Shown piece after piece: positions 44,572 through 52,543 of a stretch of 64,000 nt of DNA. The position numbers and the translations under genes were made by a program. The stretch spans positions 1-64,000 of the forward strand of contig NZ_LBDA02000007.1 in assembly GCF_000980885.2 (NCBI RefSeq). Reading direction: 5' to 3'. The DNA comes from Streptomyces malaysiense (GTDB lineage Bacteria > Actinomycetota > Actinomycetes > Streptomycetales > Streptomycetaceae). Position 1 is the first letter of the stretch. Every line of letters starts with the position of its first letter. A model generated the notes under the pieces. The model was not told the DNA's origin. It worked only from the letters and a program-made list of their open reading frames with translations, and searched no databases.

Positions 44572-44829
44572 ATGACACCCCTGTACCCGGCCACCGGGCG
44601 CGGGCTCCGCGTCTTCGTGCCGCGCCCCGCGGTGCCGGACCGGTCCGCCGCTCCGCAGGACCCGCCCATCTACCGCGAACTGCTGCGCGCCTGGGCGGCT
44701 CACGGCCGTACCCTGCCGGGCCGCCAGGACCCCGAGTGGGTGCGGCTGGCGGCGCCGACGGTGCGTACGGGTCAGTTCAGCACGGACTGGTTCAGCGGGC
44801 TTCGGGTCCCACCACGTGACGGGCGATGA
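44572..44829 (+). CDS. Small hypothetical protein
   Basis: An 85-aa protein, proline/arginine-rich with a central helix, no known domain. The ATG at 44572 lies 100 bp after the preceding gene. Its last 38 bp overlap the end of the convergent acyl-CoA dehydrogenase gene. Codon bias is consistent with coding; support is moderate. Confidence 0.55.
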   Translation: MTPLYPATGRGLRVFVPRPAVPDRSAAPQDPPIYRELLRAWAAHGRTLPGRQDPEWVRLAAPTVRTGQFSTDWFSGLRVPPRDGR

Positions 44830-45964
44830 CCATCCGCTGGATCTGGTTGGTGCCCTCGACGATCTGGAGCACCTTGGCCTCGCGCATGTAGCGCTCGGCC
44901 GGGAAGTCGGCGGTGTAGCCGTAGCCGCCGAGGATCTGCACGGCGTCCGTGGTGACCTTCATGGCGGTGTCGGTGCAGTGCAGCTTGGCCATGGCGGCCT
45001 GCTTGGCGAACGGCTCGCCGGCGTCGCGCAGCCGGGCCGCGGCGAGGTAGAGGGCACGGCCCGCCTCGATCTGGGTGGCCATGTCGGCGATCATGAAGCG
45101 CAGGCCCTGGAAGTCGGCGATGGGGTGGCCGAACTGCTGCCGTCCGGCGGCGTAGGCGACGGCCTCGTCCAGTGCGGCCTGGGCCACTCCGATGGCGCAG
45201 GCGGCGATGCCGAGGCGGCCGGAGTCGAGGGCCGACAGGGCGATGCCGAAGCCCTGGCCCTCCTCGCCGATGCGGCGGTCGTCTCCGACGCGGACGCCGT
45301 CGAGGTGGACCTGGGCGGTGGGCGAGCCCTTCATGCCCATCTTCTTCTCGGGGGCGGCCGCGCCGAGGCCCGGGGCGTCACCGGGCACCAGGAAGGCGGT
45401 GATGCCGCGCGGGCCGTCCTCGCCGGTGCGGGCCATCACGGTGCAGAAGTCGGCGATGCCGCCGTGGGTGATCCATGCCTTGGTACCGGTGATCACCCAG
45501 TCGTCGCCGTCCTTCACGGCCCTGGTGCGCAGGGACGCGGCGTCGGAACCGGAGGCGGGTTCGGACAGGCAGTAGGCGCCGAGGAGTCCGCCGCCGAGCA
45601 TCGCCGGGAGGTGCTCGACCTGCTGCTGCTTGGTGCCGTAGGTGGCGAGCGCGTAGCAGGCGAGGGTGTGCACGCTGACGCCGAGACCGACGGTGAGACG
45701 GGCCGCGGCGAGCTCTTCCAGCACCTGGAGGTAGACCTCGTAGGGCTGGTCACCGCCGCCGTGCTCCGCCTCGTACGGCAGGCCGAGCAGGCCCGACTCC
45801 GAGAGCAGGGTGAAGACCTCGCGTGGGAAGCGGCCCGCGTCCTCCTCCTCGGCGGCCTTCGGGGCGATCTCACGCCGGGCTATCTCCCGGACGAGGGCGA
45901 GCAGGTCCCTCGCCTCGTCCGTCGGCAGATGACGCTCCACGGGCTGCGGGTCGCGGTCGGACAT
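44792..45964 (-). CDS. Acyl-CoA dehydrogenase
   Basis: A 390-aa flavoenzyme of the acyl-CoA dehydrogenase family. FAD/substrate motifs are present: Y-C-L-S-E-P-A-S-G-S-D (about 131-141), W-I-T-H-G (about 165-169) and the C-terminal E-G-T-N-Q-I-Q-R with the likely catalytic Glu. It catalyses the first oxidation of a short or branched acyl-CoA. The ATG at 45964 has GGAGGAGA upstream. It stands alone on the minus strand. Confidence 0.93.
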   Translation of the reverse strand: MSDRDPQPVERHLPTDEARDLLALVREIARREIAPKAAEEEDAGRFPREVFTLLSESGLLGLPYEAEHGGGDQPYEVYLQVLEELAAARLTVGLGVSVHTLACYALATYGTKQQQVEHLPAMLGGGLLGAYCLSEPASGSDAASLRTRAVKDGDDWVITGTKAWITHGGIADFCTVMARTGEDGPRGITAFLVPGDAPGLGAAAPEKKMGMKGSPTAQVHLDGVRVGDDRRIGEEGQGFGIALSALDSGRLGIAACAIGVAQAALDEAVAYAAGRQQFGHPIADFQGLRFMIADMATQIEAGRALYLAAARLRDAGEPFAKQAAMAKLHCTDTAMKVTTDAVQILGGYGYTADFPAERYMREAKVLQIVEGTNQIQRMVIARHVVGPEAR

Positions 45965-46489
45965 GGCGTCGGTCTCCTCCCTGGTGGGGAACCGGCGGCA
46001 CGGCCCACGGGTCAGGGCGGCTCCGCCTGATCGTTCCGTTACGGCCACGGTGCGCACTCCGGATCACGGAAGCCCGCTGACCAGCGGCTGCGCTGAGTAT
46101 GCCCGAACATCGGACTCCCGTCACCAGTTAACGACCGCTCACTCGAACATTCCAGCCGGGCGCCGGACGGGGGTGCCGCGGCGCGCCCTCCGGGGCGGAT
46201 GGGGACACCGGCGGGGCCGGTGGCGCGGAGGGCCGGGAACGAACCCGGGGCCCGGGGCGGCCGGGGGCACCACGGGACCCCGGCGGCCGAGCCGGGGTGT
46301 GAGGAGTCCGGCGGGAGCCGGGGCGCGGGAGCACCCGGCCCGGACCCCGGACGGCCGTACCCGGGAGCCGGCGGAGCCCGCGACGCCCGGACAGCCGAAC
46401 GCCCGGCCCGGCCGCGGCCGGGCGCGGGAGGAAGGAGGCGGGTCCGCGATCATGGGACAGCCCGGCGGCCGGAAACAGCTCCCCGGACA
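45965..46489. other. Gene-free G+C-rich stretch upstream of the DasR-like promoter
   Basis: These 525 bp have open frames on both strands, but they are low-complexity Gly/Arg/Pro translations typical of noncoding high-G+C DNA. The part next to 45965 must hold the acyl-CoA dehydrogenase promoter. From memory, S. coelicolor carries chitinase chiD just beyond the orthologous dehydrogenase; no chitinase sequence is found here. Confidence 0.45.
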
Positions 46490-46518
46490 TTGACCTACTG
46501 GTCTAGTCCTCCTACGGT
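46490..46518 (+). promoter_or_regulatory. Promoter with DasR-like box, chitinase type
   Basis: TTGACC (46490-46495), a 17-bp spacer and TACGGT (46513-46518) form a strong promoter. The spacer carries ACTGGTCTAGTCCTCC, which agrees at 13 of 16 positions with the DasR (dre) consensus ACTGGTCTAGACCACT. Chitinase promoters in Streptomyces carry such elements between -35 and -10. Only a 53-codon frame follows. Confidence 0.65.
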
Positions 46519-46576
46519 GCTGGACCGGCGCGTCAGGCGCGTGCGGGTGTTTCTCCCACGGATGCGAGGAGGCACG

Positions 46577-46738
46577 ATGCGGCATTCCCAGGGGTTCCGG
46601 GTGCGGACGCTGGTCTCGGCTGTGTGTGCGGCCGTGATCGGTGCGGCGCTGCTCGTCGGGGCGGGGGCCGTCAGCGGGGGCCGGGACGGGGCCCTCCAGC
46701 ACGGCAACGCACCGGGGTTGATCAAGTCCCTGGAGTAG
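46577..46738 (+). CDS. 53-aa peptide with signal-like helix
   Basis: A 53-aa frame starting at ATG 46577 with a perfect GAGGAGG Shine-Dalgarno sequence six bases upstream and a strong promoter 60 bp before it. Residues 8-33 are a basic start plus hydrophobic helix, like a signal peptide or membrane anchor. The rest is short and without motif. It may be a real small secreted peptide, or the leader remnant of a lost chitinase gene. Confidence 0.6.
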   Translation: MRHSQGFRVRTLVSAVCAAVIGAALLVGAGAVSGGRDGALQHGNAPGLIKSLE

Positions 46739-46747
46739 GCGCCGGGT

Positions 46748-46888
46748 TCAGAGCAGGCCCAGCCGGGTGACCAGCATCGCGGTGACCACGACCAGCACCC
46801 AGCCCAGCACGTGTTCGAGGATCTCGGGCCTGTCGTCGCGGGGACCGCCGGTGCGGACGCGGGTGGCGGTGGCGGAGTGTGCGGTCAT
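46748..46888 (-). CDS. 46-aa single-TM protein
   Basis: A frame of 47 codons on the minus strand, from ATG at 46888 to TGA at 46750-46748. The protein opens M-T-A-H-S-A-T-A-T-R, has an acidic linker and ends in a membrane helix (about 29-45, V-L-G-W-V-L-V-V-V-T-A-M-L). The helix with charged flank and the strict third-position G/C bias suggest a real gene. The function is unknown. It lies between the 53-aa frame and the C39-like peptidase gene. Confidence 0.6.
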   Translation of the reverse strand: MTAHSATATRVRTGGPRDDRPEILEHVLGWVLVVVTAMLVTRLGLL

Positions 46889-46990
46889 GCTGGTACTCAC
46901 AGAGGTCGGACGTGCAGAGCGGTCTCCCCCACCCGTCCGTCCACCTTGCCACCCGCGACGGCGTACGCGGCGATGAGCTTGCTCACACGG

Positions 46991-48376
46991 TCAGCTCACA
47001 CCCACCGCGGCCAGGGCCTTGCGCTGGTGGGCGCTCGGACGGGCCGGGAAGTAGAGGTAACAGACCCCGCCGGTACCGGAGGACACCCCGCCGGTGGCGT
47101 TGTACCGCTTCGTCCTCAGCCAGATGTTCTCGAACTCCCGGCGCCGGTACACCCGCCGTACCGCGTCGTCCCCCGGCGAGGCCGGATCGTTGGCGATCAC
47201 GTCGCCGTCCGCGGTGAAGCCGATCACCGTCATGAGGTGTCCGGACGTGCCGTAACCCGCCCCGGTCAGCTCCGTCTTCAGGAACGACTGGGACGTTATG
47301 GCCGGGATGCCGGCCGCGACCAGCGTCTCCAGGTCGGTGAGCGAGGCGAGCCGGGTGACGACGCCCTGGAGCTCCTCGAAGGTCGCCGCGTAGGCCGCGT
47401 TGAACGGCCAGTTGCCGCAGCCCTCGTACTGGTAGTCGTACGTGAAGCGCGCGGCCGCGTCGACCTGCGGGTCGGCGTAGGACGGGTCGACCCAGGACAG
47501 CTGGTCGGCCGTGAGCCGGCCGCCCCAGTACTCCACGATCATCTGCGAGGAGGTCGGGCTGCACCACGCCTCGCCGCCGTTGTCGTACTGCGGGTACTGG
47601 CCCTTGTGGATCTCCTGCGAGTAGCGCGGCACCACCAGTTCCTGCGCGAGGCCGGGCGTGGAGGCCGGGACGGTGAAGCGGTCGGGGATGTCGGAGCCCA
47701 TCGCGCCGAGCCGCCACACCGTCGGCGTGAGCAGCGTGCCCGGCCTGCGGTAGAGGGTCAGGCGCAGCCGGTAGGACACGAGGCGCAGCCCGGTGCTCGC
47801 GTCGTCGATGGCGAAGGTGTCGGTCCAGATGCTGCTCCTGCCGTCGCTCTGGCCGTCCACCGAGGTCCGCTTGATGTCCTGGTCGCCGGCCGCCCAGCGG
47901 CCCATCACGTACCAGGGCGTGTCGCCACCGTCCGAGTACGTCCCGCTGAGCTCCACCTGGAGCCAGGTGCCGTCGGGGGTGTGCGCGTTCCAGGAGGAGA
48001 CGACCTCGGTGGCGGGGACCGTGAGCCGGTACCGCGGGGAGGTCCAGGTGGCGTACTCCCAGGCCGCGGTGGTGCCGGTGTGCGGGTCGGTGTAGTCGAC
48101 GGTGCCCGCGGGGGCGCCCATGACCACGCCGGGGCGGGGGCCGGAGACCGCGCGGGCGCCCTGGGCGGTGCCCGTACGCCACTCGCTGTAGGTGGTCCAG
48201 GCGTGGTAGTCGATGGGACGGGCCCCGGTCGGACCGTGCTCCCCGGCGACGAGCGCCCGCGCGGTGGCGGTCCCCCGCTGGGCGGCGGCCGCGGCGGGCG
48301 TGGCGGCGCCGGCCATCGCGGCGGCCACCGCGACGGTCAGTACGGTCCTGCGGGACGGCTGTTGGGCTCTGCTCAT
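46991..48376 (-). CDS. Tat-exported C39-like peptidase
   Basis: A 461-aa exported protein. The N-terminus has a twin-arginine motif (S-R-R-T-V-L) and a hydrophobic stretch ending in A-A-A-A-A at about 32. A beta-rich domain (about 45-240) is followed by a papain-like peptidase C39 domain: Cys in E-A-W-C-S-P-T-S (about 268), His in S-G-H-L-M-T-V-I-G (about 375), and N-D-P-A. It should be folded before export and act outside the cell. The start is ATG at 48376. Confidence 0.88.
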   Translation of the reverse strand: MSRAQQPSRRTVLTVAVAAAMAGAATPAAAAAQRGTATARALVAGEHGPTGARPIDYHAWTTYSEWRTGTAQGARAVSGPRPGVVMGAPAGTVDYTDPHTGTTAAWEYATWTSPRYRLTVPATEVVSSWNAHTPDGTWLQVELSGTYSDGGDTPWYVMGRWAAGDQDIKRTSVDGQSDGRSSIWTDTFAIDDASTGLRLVSYRLRLTLYRRPGTLLTPTVWRLGAMGSDIPDRFTVPASTPGLAQELVVPRYSQEIHKGQYPQYDNGGEAWCSPTSSQMIVEYWGGRLTADQLSWVDPSYADPQVDAAARFTYDYQYEGCGNWPFNAAYAATFEELQGVVTRLASLTDLETLVAAGIPAITSQSFLKTELTGAGYGTSGHLMTVIGFTADGDVIANDPASPGDDAVRRVYRRREFENIWLRTKRYNATGGVSSGTGGVCYLYFPARPSAHQRKALAAVGVS

Positions 48377-48536
48377 GGGCGCGATTACCCCCAGGTGTCC
48401 GGAGTCATGGCTGGATCATGTGCACGTCGTGCGCCAACTATGGAGCAGCCGCGGGGCCCCGGCCAGCACTTGGGCGGATGCCGCGCCAATGAATATTGGT
48501 CTCGTCCGGTGGCGGTACGGGCGCGGGAGGGACGAG

Positions 48537-48580
48537 GGCCCCGGCCCCGGTACCGCGGAAGCGGTGCCGGGGCCGGGGCC
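48537..48580 (-). terminator. Terminator of the APC permease gene
   Basis: Arms of 20 bp (start GGCCCCGGCCCCGGTACCGC, loop GGAA) pair with one G-U-type mismatch, 52 bp after the permease stop on the minus strand. Between stop and hairpin lie about five GGACC direct repeats (48602-48629). Confidence 0.75.
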
Positions 48581-48632
48581 TGGACGCGTGCGGGCCGGAA
48601 CGGACCGGTGGACCGGACCGGACCGGACCAGG

Positions 48633-50174
48633 TCAGACGAGGTCCATGGCGGCGATCTCGTCGGGACGGCCGTAGCTGATCGGGCCCTGGAAACGGCGGC
48701 GGGCGGTGGCGAACCACCAGACCGTGGCCACGAGCAGGACGACGGCGAGCGCGATCGGGGCGTAGTTGAAGGAGTCCACGGTGATCGGGGACGCCTGCGG
48801 CAGCATGAACAGGACGCTGCTGAGCGCGATCCAGATCACGGCGAGCCAGCCGACCGGCTTGCTCCAGCGGCCCAGGTTCCACGGGCCGGGCTCGAAGGCG
48901 TCACCGAGCCGCAGCCGCAGGAAGATCGGGACGGCGTAGGCGAGGAACAGACCGACCACGTTGACGCTGACGATCGCGGTGAAGGCGGTGTGCGACCACC
49001 AGCCGGGCACGATGAGGGCGAGCGAGCAGGCCACCGCGAGCCAGACCGCCTTGACGGGAGTACGGGTGCGCGGCGAGACCGAGTGCCACAGCCGGGAGCC
49101 GGGCATCGCGCCGTCGCGGGAGAAGGCGAAGATCTGCCGGGTGTTGCTGGTGAGGTTGGCGAGGCCGCAGAAGAGCATCGCGCCGATGACGATGAGGAGC
49201 ATGACCTTGGCGGTGGTCAGGCCGAGGCCGTCGATCAGGATCTGGACGGGCGGCGCGCCGCCCGCGGCCTCCTCGGCGTAGTCCCTAATGCTGTAGACCA
49301 GTGCCAGCATCAGGATGAGACCGGTGATCGCCGAATAGCCGATCGCGCGGGTGATCCCCTTGGGCGCGTTGACCGTGGCCCGCACCGTTTCCTCGGACAT
49401 GTGGAAGCTGCCGTCGAAGCCGGTGAACGTCCAGCTGGTGACCAGCAGACCGAGCATGCCACCGTAAAGTCCGCTCGTGAAGCCGGTGTTGTTCTCGAAA
49501 TGCGTGACGAACGACGCGGACTGGTGGTGATCCGGTATCACTATGAGTGCGCCCACGATCACGACGAGTCCGATCAGCAGCCACCACACCGAAATACGGT
49601 TGAGGACGGCGACGAGCTGGACCGTGTAGGTGTTGGCGAGCCCCTGGAGCACGATGATCAAGGCTGTGATCAGCACCGTCTGGTGGACGGTCGGCTGGTA
49701 GGAGGGCCACTGGAGCTGCACGAAGGCCTGGATGAAGGTGGCCGCCGCGTAGCCGGTGGCGGCGGTGCCGCCGATCTGTCCGACGAAGTTCAACCAGCCC
49801 GTGTACCAGGACCAAGCGCCCTTGTGCCGCTTGGCGAGTTTACCGGCGGAGAAATAGAGGGCACCGCTCGTCGGATAGGCGGAGGCGACCTCGCCCATGG
49901 CCGCGCCGATGAGCAGCACCATGATCGAGACACCGATCCAGCCGAACACGAGAATGCGGGGGCCACCCGCGTTCATACCGAATCCGAAGGACGAGAAGAT
50001 ACCCGAAAGAATATTGATGATGGTGAAGGAGATCGCGAAATTGTCGAACGCCTTGAACCGGCGGGTGAGTTTCCGCGGATAACCCATCGCGTGCAGGGTC
50101 GCGTCGTCGTCGAGCACGACCGCGTCTTCTCCGGCGCGGGCTCTGGCCCGGGGAGCGGACATCCGTTCTGACAC
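48633..50174 (-). CDS. APC-superfamily amino acid permease
   Basis: A 513-aa transporter with 12 predicted helices. The N-terminal F-A-I-S-F-T-I-I-N-I-L-S-G-I-F and the A-A-M-G-E-V-A-S-A-Y-P-T-S-G-A-L-Y segment mark the amino acid/choline/GABA (ACT/BAT1-like) group. It likely imports amino acids or GABA. The GTG at 50174 has GAAAGG seven bases upstream; an ATG at 50162 is possible. It is followed by a strong hairpin and preceded by an unknown gene on the same strand. Confidence 0.9.
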   Translation of the reverse strand: MSERMSAPRARARAGEDAVVLDDDATLHAMGYPRKLTRRFKAFDNFAISFTIINILSGIFSSFGFGMNAGGPRILVFGWIGVSIMVLLIGAAMGEVASAYPTSGALYFSAGKLAKRHKGAWSWYTGWLNFVGQIGGTAATGYAAATFIQAFVQLQWPSYQPTVHQTVLITALIIVLQGLANTYTVQLVAVLNRISVWWLLIGLVVIVGALIVIPDHHQSASFVTHFENNTGFTSGLYGGMLGLLVTSWTFTGFDGSFHMSEETVRATVNAPKGITRAIGYSAITGLILMLALVYSIRDYAEEAAGGAPPVQILIDGLGLTTAKVMLLIVIGAMLFCGLANLTSNTRQIFAFSRDGAMPGSRLWHSVSPRTRTPVKAVWLAVACSLALIVPGWWSHTAFTAIVSVNVVGLFLAYAVPIFLRLRLGDAFEPGPWNLGRWSKPVGWLAVIWIALSSVLFMLPQASPITVDSFNYAPIALAVVLLVATVWWFATARRRFQGPISYGRPDEIAAMDLV

Positions 50175-50252
50175 AGATCGGCCTTTCTCTCGTGCCTCTC
50201 GAGCGCTCGGGGCGGCTCTCGATGAGGGGGGACGGGTGACGAGCAAAGGGGG

Positions 50253-51209
50253 TCAGGCGGGCCCGGGTACGGGCAGTCCGCAGGCGCGGCGCGCCCGGGA
50301 GAGCTGCTCGGCGGGGTCACCGAAGGCGCTCCAGGGCATGCGTGAGGCGTACGGGCCCATCGCCGTGAAGACCGCGCGGGCCTCGAACTCGCGCTGGCCC
50401 ATGACCAGCGCGTGCGCGAGGTAGGCCAGGTCGAGCACCGGTGTGAAGCGGTAACCGGGCACCGCCGGAAGCCAGTTGTGGTAGATCGCGATCGCGGTGG
50501 CGCGCCACTGGGGCTGCTCCCAGACACGGTCGGCGAGCAGCTGGGTCGGGTTGTAGCCCTCCACCAGGGCGACCAGGGGCAGCAGGCGCAGCGCGGAGTC
50601 GGCGGGCGCACGCTGGCTGAGGAAGGCGGCCACGTCCCAGGCGGCGTTGACCGAGCCGCCGTGCCGGGCGAAGAAGGCGGAGAGGAAGCGGTGGTGGGCC
50701 TCGCGGTGCCACGGGTCCAGGGTGAGGATGTGCGCGAACAGGCGCCAGGGGCCGGGCGGTGCGGTGAGCAGGCCCTGCGGGGCGGGGTCGCGCAGCCGGT
50801 GCAGCCGGGCCATGGCGAGCTTGGCGACCCAGGGGGTGGGGTCCCGCGGGGCCAGGGCGGCGGCCCGCTCACAGGCCGCGAGCGCTATGCGTTCCAGGGC
50901 CTCGGCACGGTCGTCGTGGCCGTCGGCGGCGCGCAGGGCGCGCTGGACGGCGACCCGGGCCCACATGAGGGCTGCCTCGGGCGAGGGCTCCTCGTCCAGC
51001 CAGCGTTCGACCAGGTCGGTGCCGGCCGCCTCGGAGGCGAGGACCAGGGAGCGGTGGGCACGCAGGGCGAAGTCCTGACGCGTCTCGGCCAGCGCCTCGT
51101 ACGCGTGCCGATATCGGCCCGCGCGGACATCGACGCAAACGCCGGCCAGGACTCGGTCGTCGGCCGCCGGATGCCACACATACTGCCCTTCGAATAACTC
51201 CGCGGCCAT
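50253..51209 (-). CDS. Hypothetical helical-repeat protein
   Basis: A 318-aa soluble protein of Ala-rich helices that looks TPR-like, with several W-x-x-A/L-A positions and a conserved-looking H-R-F-L-S-A-F-F segment. No catalytic motif or membrane helix is seen. It starts at ATG 51209 and lies 78 bp upstream of the permease in the same direction. The function is unknown. Confidence 0.75.
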   Translation of the reverse strand: MAAELFEGQYVWHPAADDRVLAGVCVDVRAGRYRHAYEALAETRQDFALRAHRSLVLASEAAGTDLVERWLDEEPSPEAALMWARVAVQRALRAADGHDDRAEALERIALAACERAAALAPRDPTPWVAKLAMARLHRLRDPAPQGLLTAPPGPWRLFAHILTLDPWHREAHHRFLSAFFARHGGSVNAAWDVAAFLSQRAPADSALRLLPLVALVEGYNPTQLLADRVWEQPQWRATAIAIYHNWLPAVPGYRFTPVLDLAYLAHALVMGQREFEARAVFTAMGPYASRMPWSAFGDPAEQLSRARRACGLPVPGPA

Positions 51210-51473
51210 GTCCCCTGCCTTGTCCCCGTACCGTGTCCCGTGTCCCCGGCCGCCGCTTCTCGCGGTAGCGCAGGAGGCACCTTACTCAGCACGGCGGACC
51301 CCCGGAACGCCGAATTCGACATATCGGTCAGCGATTCGAGAATGTTTATGGAAGTGCGCCGGAGGGCCCGGACGAGCGATGGTTCAAGAGGTAACTTTCT
51401 TTCGCGGGGCACCCTCGGCGGCCCGGCCGTCATGCGCCACTACTAGACTCATTCCGGAAAACCCCCGCACCGC

Positions 51474-52115
51474 GTCACACCTTCGGGAATCGTCATTCAG
51501 CACCTCGCCGACCACCTTCGCGGGCTCCCGCCCTCCCTCGGGCCGGTCCGGCTGATCGGCGTCGACGGGCACGCGGGCTCCGGGAAGTCCACCTTCGCCG
51601 GGCGGCTGGCCGCCGCGCTGGGCGGGGCGCCGGTGCTCCATCTCGACGACATCGCCAGCCATGAGCGGCTGTTCGCGTGGACCGACCGGCTGACGGCGCA
51701 GGTGATCGAGCCGCTGTCCCGGGGCGAGGCCGCCGCCTACCTCCCCTACGACTGGAACGCCCGCGCGTTCGGACCGGCGCTCCCACTGCCGCCCGAGCCG
51801 GTGATCCTGCTGGAGGGCGTCGGCGCGGGCCGCCGCGCACTGCGGCCGTTCCTGGCCGAACTGCTGTGGATGGAACTGCCCCGCGAGGAGTCCTGGGCGC
51901 GCGGCCGGCTGCGGGACGGTGCCGCCCAGCGGGAGTTCTGGGACGGCTGGGTCGAGGCCGAGCGCGCGCACTTCGCCGATGACCCCACCCGCCCCCACGC
52001 CGGGCTTCTGGTGCGCCAGGCCGACCAGGGGTACGAGGTGCTGCCGGGGCCCGCGCGACACCGGGGATCGGGCCAAGGAGTGACCCATAGTGATGGCTCC
52101 ACTCCCATGTGGTGA
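51474..52115 (+). CDS. P-loop kinase (uridine kinase-like), start codon unclear
   Basis: About 213 aa with Walker A I-G-V-D-G-H-A-G-S-G-K-S-T (about 29-41 if counted from 51474), L-H-L-D-D (Walker B-like) and a central D-W-N segment, as in uridine kinase/PRK-type proteins. The reading frame is open from 51447 to 52115 but contains no ATG, GTG or TTG upstream of the P-loop; the first standard start is GTG 51633, which lies after Walker A. The true start must be a rare codon (ATT, ATC or CTG), or a sequence change has removed it. The coordinate given is approximate. Confidence 0.6.
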   Translation, partial: VTPSGIVIQHLADHLRGLPPSLGPVRLIGVDGHAGSGKSTFAGRLAAALGGAPVLHLDDIASHERLFAWTDRLTAQVIEPLSRGEAAAYLPYDWNARAFGPALPLPPEPVILLEGVGAGRRALRPFLAELLWMELPREESWARGRLRDGAAQREFWDGWVEAERAHFADDPTRPHAGLLVRQADQGYEVLPGPARHRGSGQGVTHSDGSTPMW

Positions 52116-52164
52116 AAATGTGAAGGCTCTTGTCGGCCAACTTCCCGAAGTGCCCCAACTTCGC

Positions 52165-52194
52165 TTGACCCGGGGGTCGTACAGGTCTTACGTT
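52165..52194 (+). promoter_or_regulatory. Promoter of the candidate small RNA
   Basis: TTGACC (52165-52170), an 18-bp spacer and TACGTT (52189-52194) predict transcription from about 52201. No start codon or Shine-Dalgarno sequence follows before the terminator. Confidence 0.6.
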
Positions 52195-52200
52195 CTCAAT

Positions 52201-52266
52201 GTGCGGCGATTCGAAGCCGCCCGAAGACGCGAAGCCCCCGGTTGTTCCCCCGTGATCGGGGGCTTC
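52201..52266 (+). ncRNA. Candidate small RNA of about 70 nt
   Basis: Between the predicted start and a strong terminator the transcript has hairpin 1 (GCGGC-GATTCGAA-GCCGC, 52203-52220), a short linker, and the terminal hairpin. The terminal loop contains a run of five C. This C-run is reminiscent of actinobacterial C-rich-loop RNAs, such as the 6C family, but I cannot show membership. No peptide is encoded. Confidence 0.5.
52231..52266 (+). terminator. Terminator of the candidate small RNA
   Basis: GAAGCCCCCG and CGGGGGCTTC are perfect 10-bp arms around a 16-nt loop, followed by GTTCTG. It stands alone between genes and is too far from the kinase stop to be an obvious gene end. Confidence 0.75.
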
Positions 52267-52543
52267 GTTCTGCCCGCGCACCGATTTCCGGGCCCGTTGC
52301 GCGCCGATCCGATCACTTTCGGTCACCGAAGCGTCCGGAACCCTTCCGCCCCCACCTCGCCGAACGGCTGGTGCCGCACCCTTCGGCACGCGGTACCCGC
52401 GCGGGTACGATGCCCTTGGTGCGACCTTCGGCAACAGCCTCGCGCACCTGCAACTCCGGTCCGCGGCACGGCGGTTCGGCCGCGGCGGCCGCCGGGCGAC
52501 CGTCCGGCGGTGAACCACGGGGGCACGGTCTGTGGGGGACGTG

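Larger units (their letters stand above)
52116..52530. other. Intergenic region carrying the candidate small RNA
   Basis: This 415-bp region holds a promoter and a short structured transcript unit (52165-52266, see below). After that lie about 260 bp with no clear feature until the AAA+ ATPase gene. A hairpin CGAAGT-GCCCCA-ACTTCG at 52146-52163 may end the kinase transcript. Confidence 0.5.

Noticed and set aside
46128..46490. Open frames on both strands in the gap before the DasR-type promoter
   Set aside because: Low-complexity Gly/Arg/Pro translations typical of noncoding high-G+C DNA; no start signals.
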